From JBBQWT01 sp038210375 (lineage in GTDB: Bacteria; Acidobacteriota; Terriglobia; Terriglobales; Acidobacteriaceae): a DNA stretch of 64,000 nt. Shown here piece by piece: positions 60,956 through 64,000 of the stretch (position 1 is its first letter; every line of letters begins with the position of its first letter). The DNA lies in assembly GCA_038210375.1 (NCBI GenBank), contig JBBQWT010000009.1, forward strand, positions 57,732 through 121,731, given 5' to 3'. Made by a program: the position numbers and the translations under genes. Under the pieces are notes generated by a model that searched no databases, was not told the origin of the DNA, and saw only the letters and a list, made by a program, of their open reading frames with translations.

Positions 60956-62473
60956 CTATTCGATGCGGTAGTTGGGGGATTCGCGCGTGATCACGACGTC
61001 GTGCACGTGACTTTCCCGCAAGCCGGCGTTGCTGATGCGGATGAACCGCGCCTTTTGCTGCAATTCGGAAATGTTCGCGCACCCCAGGTATCCCATGCCC
61101 GCGCGCAAGCCTCCCACCAGTTGATGCACCATGGCGGCCACGGTGCCGCGGTAGGGGACGCGCCCTTCAATGCCCTCGGGCACCAGTTTGGCCATGCGGT
61201 TGCCGCGGCCCTCATCGTCTTCGGCGCCGATCGAAGCAAACGACGAGGGGTCGCCCTCTTCCGATTGCGCATAACGCTCGCTCGACCCCGCGGCCATCGC
61301 GGAAATCGAACCCATGCCGCGGTAGGACTTGAAGGAGCGTCCCTGGTGCAGAATGGTTTCGCCCGGCGCCTCTTCGGTGCCGGCAAACAACGAGCCCAGC
61401 ATCACCGCGCTCGCCCCCGCCGCCAGTCCCTTGGTGATGTCGCCTGAATACTTGATGCCGCCGTCGGCGATGATGGGGATGTCCGCATCTTTGGCCGCGC
61501 GATACGCTTCGGCGATCGCCGTGATCTGGGGGACGCCCGCCCCGGTCACCACCCGCGTAGTGCAGATCGATCCCGGCCCGATGCCCACCTTCACCGCATC
61601 CGCGCCCGCTTTGATCAAAGCCGCGGCGCCGTCGAAGGTGGCCACATTGCCCGCCAGCAGGTCAAGCTCCGGCAGTTTGGATTTCAGTTTCCTGATCGCT
61701 TCCAGCACTCGGGTCGAATGTCCGTGGGCGCTGTCGATGGCCAGCACGTCAACTTTGTTTTTCGCCATTTCCTGAGCGCGTTCCAGAAAATCACCGGTGA
61801 CGCCGATGGCCGCGCCTACGCGCAGCCGTCCGTGATCGTCTTTGGCGGCGTAGGGATACTTCAGTTTCTTCTGGATGTCTTTGACCGTGATCAGCCCTTT
61901 GAGGGTGTAGTTCTTGTCCACCACCAGCAGTTTTTCCACGCGGTGCTGGTGCAGAATCAGCTCCGCTTCCTCCAGCGTGGTGCCCACCGGAACCGTAATC
62001 AGGTTGGTGCTGGTCATCACCTTGCTGATGGGAACGTTAGTCTGGGTCACGAAACGCAGGTCGCGGTTGGTGAGAATCCCCACCAGCTTGCGGTTCTTGG
62101 TGATGGGGACGCCGGAAATCTTGTAGCGCCGCATGACCTCCAGGGCCTCGGAGATCTTGGCGTCCGGCGACATCGTCACCGGATCGACGATCATTCCACT
62201 CTCCGAGCGCTTGACCTTATCCACCTCCCCGGCTTGCTCCTCGATGCCCAGGTTGCGGTGAATCACGCCCAGCCCGCCTTGCTGCGCGATGGCGATGGCC
62301 AACCGCGATTCGGTCACCGTATCCATGGCCGCGCTGATGATGGGGATGTTCAGGGTGATCTTGCGGGAGAGGCGGGTTGCGGTATTGGCCTGCAGCGGGA
62401 CCACGTCAGAATGGGCGGGCAGCAACAGCACATCGTCAAAGGTGAGCGCCTCAGGGACGGGGAAATGAATCAT
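60956..62473 (-). CDS. guaB: Inosine-5-prime-monophosphate dehydrogenase
   Basis: 505 residues. The TIM-barrel core carries the catalytic loop GPGSICTTRVVTGAGVPQ with Cys304, which forms the covalent IMP intermediate, and the flap with SSERYAQ containing the conserved Arg-Tyr. Two CBS domains lie at about 95-215 (GVPITKNRKLVGILTNRD, HRVEKLLVVDKNYTLKGLIT) and sense adenine and guanine nucleotides. The enzyme makes XMP from IMP, the entry to guanine nucleotides. The start gives the family N-terminus (VPEALTFDDVLLLPAHSDV). guaA is not in the window. Confidence 0.97.
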   Translation of the reverse strand: MIHFPVPEALTFDDVLLLPAHSDVVPLQANTATRLSRKITLNIPIISAAMDTVTESRLAIAIAQQGGLGVIHRNLGIEEQAGEVDKVKRSESGMIVDPVTMSPDAKISEALEVMRRYKISGVPITKNRKLVGILTNRDLRFVTQTNVPISKVMTSTNLITVPVGTTLEEAELILHQHRVEKLLVVDKNYTLKGLITVKDIQKKLKYPYAAKDDHGRLRVGAAIGVTGDFLERAQEMAKNKVDVLAIDSAHGHSTRVLEAIRKLKSKLPELDLLAGNVATFDGAAALIKAGADAVKVGIGPGSICTTRVVTGAGVPQITAIAEAYRAAKDADIPIIADGGIKYSGDITKGLAAGASAVMLGSLFAGTEEAPGETILHQGRSFKSYRGMGSISAMAAGSSERYAQSEEGDPSSFASIGAEDDEGRGNRMAKLVPEGIEGRVPYRGTVAAMVHQLVGGLRAGMGYLGCANISELQQKARFIRISNAGLRESHVHDVVITRESPNYRIE

Positions 62474-62781
62474 CTAAACGGTTCTTTCGCAGGCGAAATC
62501 TTCGCGCAGTCTGGAATCAAGCGGCATGAATAATTGTAACAGTGCATTCGGCCGCTCGGCGTGGCGGTTGTTTTGTTCCTGATCGGTGTAATCATTAGTT
62601 GGGCTTCACTCCGCGCTGGCTCTCACCCTCCAAACAATTGTCATCTCGACCGGAGTCCCCGGGCCTTTGCGGGGCGTAGTGGAGAGACCTCGGGGCGGCT
62701 CTTTTTGTTGATTTTGCTCTCAGCGGCGTGATCATGAGCCGAGCACTCATTCCGCGCTTATTCTCACCCTCCAAACAATTG
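62474..62781. other. Repeat-filled intergenic region
   Basis: Upstream of guaB. Holds two tandem copies of a TTGTCATCTCGACCGG repeat unit of about 130-140 bp; no gene. Confidence 0.6.
62638..62703 (+). repeat. TTGTCATCTCGACCGG repeat core, copy 1
   Basis: Core TTGTCATCTCGACCGGAGTC through CGTAGTGGAGAGACCTCGGG to GGCGGCTCTT. Similar sequence extends about 55 bases to the left (TCACTCCGCGCTGG, TCACCCTCCAAACAA), so the full unit is about 130 bp. Confidence 0.85.
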
Positions 62782-62844
62782 TCATCTCGACCGGAGACCC
62801 CGGGATTTTGCGGGGCGTAGTGGAGAGACCTCGGGGCGGCTCTT
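62779..62844 (+). repeat. TTGTCATCTCGACCGG repeat core, copy 2
   Basis: Same 66-bp core as copy 1 with two or three changes, 141 bp further on, with the same left extension. It overlaps the 3-prime end of the GIY-YIG gene, which reads through it. Confidence 0.85.
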
Positions 62845-63210
62845 GTTGTTGGTTTCGTTTTCGTCGGGAAATCGCTGCGCCGGTCTTTCTATCTTCAGGT
62901 GGTGAGTCGGAGCCGGCTTTTCCCATTCCGCGGATAGATCAAGCCAATTGGGATTCATCGATTCAATCACCGCTTCCTGCTTTGATCTTCGCCAATGTTT
63001 CAGTTGTTTCTCGCGATCCAGCGCATGAAGGATTTGACGGTATGTTTCGTAATACACCAGACGATGGAGCTTATATTTGGCGGTGAAACCCTCGAAGGCT
63101 CCGCTCTTATGTTCTCTCACTCGCGCTTTTAACCGACTACTTATGCCGATGTATAAAGACCCCCGGGTCTTGTTTGCCATGGTGTAAACGCAATACACCC
63201 TTTCACTCAT
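62782..63210 (-). CDS. GIY-YIG nuclease-domain protein bracketed by repeats
   Basis: 142 residues with GAGGAA upstream of the ATG. Domain at about 5-85: VYCVYTMANKTRGSLYIGIS carries the GIY-like (CVY) and YIG elements, followed by RLKARVREHKSGAFEGFTAK with the catalytic Arg region, and YYETYRQILHALDREKQLKH with the Glu. This is the small UvrC/YhbQ-type family often annotated as a hypothetical endonuclease. The last 20 residues (RPEVSPLRPAKSRGLRSR) are encoded by repeat copy 2 in reverse, and an inverted copy 3 lies 55 nt upstream of the start. So repeats flank the gene in opposite orientation. Confidence 0.85.
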   Translation of the reverse strand: MSERVYCVYTMANKTRGSLYIGISSRLKARVREHKSGAFEGFTAKYKLHRLVYYETYRQILHALDREKQLKHWRRSKQEAVIESMNPNWLDLSAEWEKPAPTHHLKIERPAQRFPDENETNNKSRPEVSPLRPAKSRGLRSR

Positions 63211-63580
63211 GAATCATTCCTCGAGACAGCTTTCAGCCCAAGCCAGGAACCAGACCAACCGCAAAAGCCGCCCCGAGGTCTCTCCACTACGCCCCGCAAA
63301 AGCCCGGGGTCTCCGGTCGAGATGACATTGATTAGAAAGTGAAATTACAGTCGCAGCAAAGAATTCAGCGAAGCATCACATCGTTTAGAAGTCCTTCGAT
63401 CCCCTCCGAAGCTGCTTGAGCGGTCAACTGACCAATGAATTCGTGGGTCTTATGCATCATTAGGCTGGCCCTGACCTTCACGAATCGCAACCTATTCAAG
63501 AGTACCCCCGGCGGTTGGCTTTGTTCTTGAAGGGTGTGATCGTTAGCTGGGGTGATTCACTCCGCGCTTACTCTCACCCT
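63211..63580. other. Intergenic with repeat copy 3, no gene
   Basis: Contains the inverted repeat core at 63265-63330. The rest has no recognisable gene or motif. Confidence 0.5.
63265..63330 (-). repeat. TTGTCATCTCGACCGG repeat core, copy 3 (inverted)
   Basis: Reverse complement of the core: AAGCCGCCCCGAGGTCTCTC through CCGGTCGAGATGACA. It lies upstream of the GIY-YIG gene, facing copy 2 across it. Confidence 0.85.
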
Positions 63581-63931
63581 TCAAACAATTGTCATCTCGA
63601 CCGGAGACCCCGGGCTTTTGCGGGGCGTAGTGGAGAGACCTCGGGGCGGCTCTTGTTGTTGCTTTCGTTCAAGGTGCTCGGTCTTTTTCGGCTCATCTTT
63701 CGGTTTCAGCAACTCTTCGACTGCTTTCACGACTTCGGGACTTGGGTTGTTTGGCACCTTTCCGAGTGCCCTTTCCGCCGCTTCGGAGCTGGTCTCACTG
63801 TTAGGGTTTACTCCATCGATGAACTGATTGGCATTGCCTTCAGCGCCATTGATCACGTCAGGCGGGTGGCCCATAAGATTAGGGTGCCCCACGTCATTGC
63901 GGCACGCAATGAGTGGGCGAGACATGCTCAA
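63581..63931 (-). CDS. Doubtful ORF assembled from two repeats around a short unique core
   Basis: 116 residues. Residues 1-22 (SMSRPLIACRND) come from the 135-bp repeat, and residues from about 92 (PPRGLSTTPRKSPGSP) come from the reverse of repeat copy 4. Only the middle (ANQFIDGVNPNSETSSEAAE, RALGKVPNNPSPEVVKAVEE, LLKPKDEPKKTE) is unique and looks protein-like. It may be the surviving piece of a gene caught between repeats, or not a gene. Confidence 0.3.
   Translation of the reverse strand: MSMSRPLIACRNDVGHPNLMGHPPDVINGAEGNANQFIDGVNPNSETSSEAAERALGKVPNNPSPEVVKAVEELLKPKDEPKKTEHLERKQQQEPPRGLSTTPRKSPGSPVEMTIV
63589..63654 (+). repeat. TTGTCATCTCGACCGG repeat core, copy 4
   Basis: Direct repeat of copies 1 and 2 with a similar left extension (TCACTCCGCGCTTACTCTCA). 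Copies 1, 2 and 4 are direct, copy 3 inverted. Confidence 0.85.
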
Positions 63932-64000
63932 CCCCGACCGCTTGGGTCTCCAATGAATCGACGTCGAAGGTGTTTAGTTCCCCGACATAGCTAGAAGATG
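63862..64000 (+). repeat. 135-bp dispersed repeat, copy 2, cut by window end
   Basis: Starts GCGGGTGGCCCATAAGATTA and matches 36521-36655 almost to the end, with small insertions near the start. The last bases (CTAGAAGATG) reach the edge, so the right boundary is unknown. Confidence 0.85.

Noticed and set aside
62581..63662. CRISPR array from spaced repeats at the right end
   Set aside because: Repeat units are 66-130 bp, spacings are unequal (141, about 490 and 320 bp), one copy is inverted, and no cas gene is present.

Overview
The window looks like chromosome from an Acidobacteriota bacterium, probably of the Terriglobia/Koribacter kind. That is an inference from family content: a large TonB-dependent receptor with an N-terminal carboxypeptidase-regulatory domain, a VPS10/sortilin-like BNR-repeat protein, a DUF2934 protein, many secreted proteins of unknown function, high GC, and short palindromic intergenic repeats beginning TGTCAT. 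No rRNA, prophage, CRISPR array, complete insertion sequence or origin was recognised.

Layout. 0-7.4 kb: envelope and redox genes (CpoB-like TPR protein, a stand-alone 2Fe-2S protein, murB, msrPQ, an S9 peptidase). 8-14.2 kb: a secreted Ig-like lipoprotein, then a minus-strand cluster of TPM-domain protein, degenerate nucleotidyltransferase, LemA and YggX, and a plus-strand RsbW-like ATPase. 14.2-24 kb: TonB-dependent receptor, single-domain response regulator, two small basic secreted proteins and the sortilin-like protein, interspersed with three copies of a 229-bp palindromic element. 24-31.1 kb: LolA-like protein, a single-TM protein, serS, pyrD, a WalJ-type metallo-hydrolase and a 3-hydroxyacyl-CoA dehydrogenase. 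31.3-31.5 kb: tandem tRNA-Gly and tRNA-Cys. 31.5-40 kb: an accessory-looking stretch with an O-acyltransferase, a frameshifted beta-helix protein, unknown secreted proteins, a MarR regulator with a visible operator next to a membrane protein, and a histidine-kinase relic. 40-46.2 kb: penicillin-acylase-family hydrolase, SH3-like secreted protein, zinc-ribbon membrane protein, LysR regulator and a TolB-like domain protein. 46.3-52.6 kb: a signalling block (OmpR-type regulator plus kinase, a receiver lacking its phospho-acceptor Asp, an HD-GYP regulator, a second kinase). 53.5-62.5 kb: ychF, a ZIP transporter, a cytochrome c maturation group (ccmF, ccmH, a CcmI-like protein and a 428-residue protein), DUF2934, VanZ and guaB. 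62.5-64 kb: a repeat-rich end with a GIY-YIG nuclease bracketed by inverted repeats.

How genes work together. msrP/msrQ form a periplasmic methionine-sulfoxide repair pair. The lemA/TPM cluster is a known partnership with an extra nucleotidyltransferase gene in it. The kinase at 47013-48980 and regulator at 46330-47016 overlap by 4 nt and should be a cognate pair. ccmH, the CcmI-like gene and the 428-residue gene overlap by 4 nt each and should be translationally coupled.

Most unusual points: the exact 229-bp element family and two other repeat families with the same TTGTCAT head; the GIY-YIG gene whose 3-prime end is made of repeat sequence; a 135-bp repeat present 27 kb apart; the pseudo-receiver; and the SDxN nucleotidyltransferase inside the lemA-TPM cluster. 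I found no complete, clearly new multi-gene system. All product names rest on motif recognition by eye; no database search was run.
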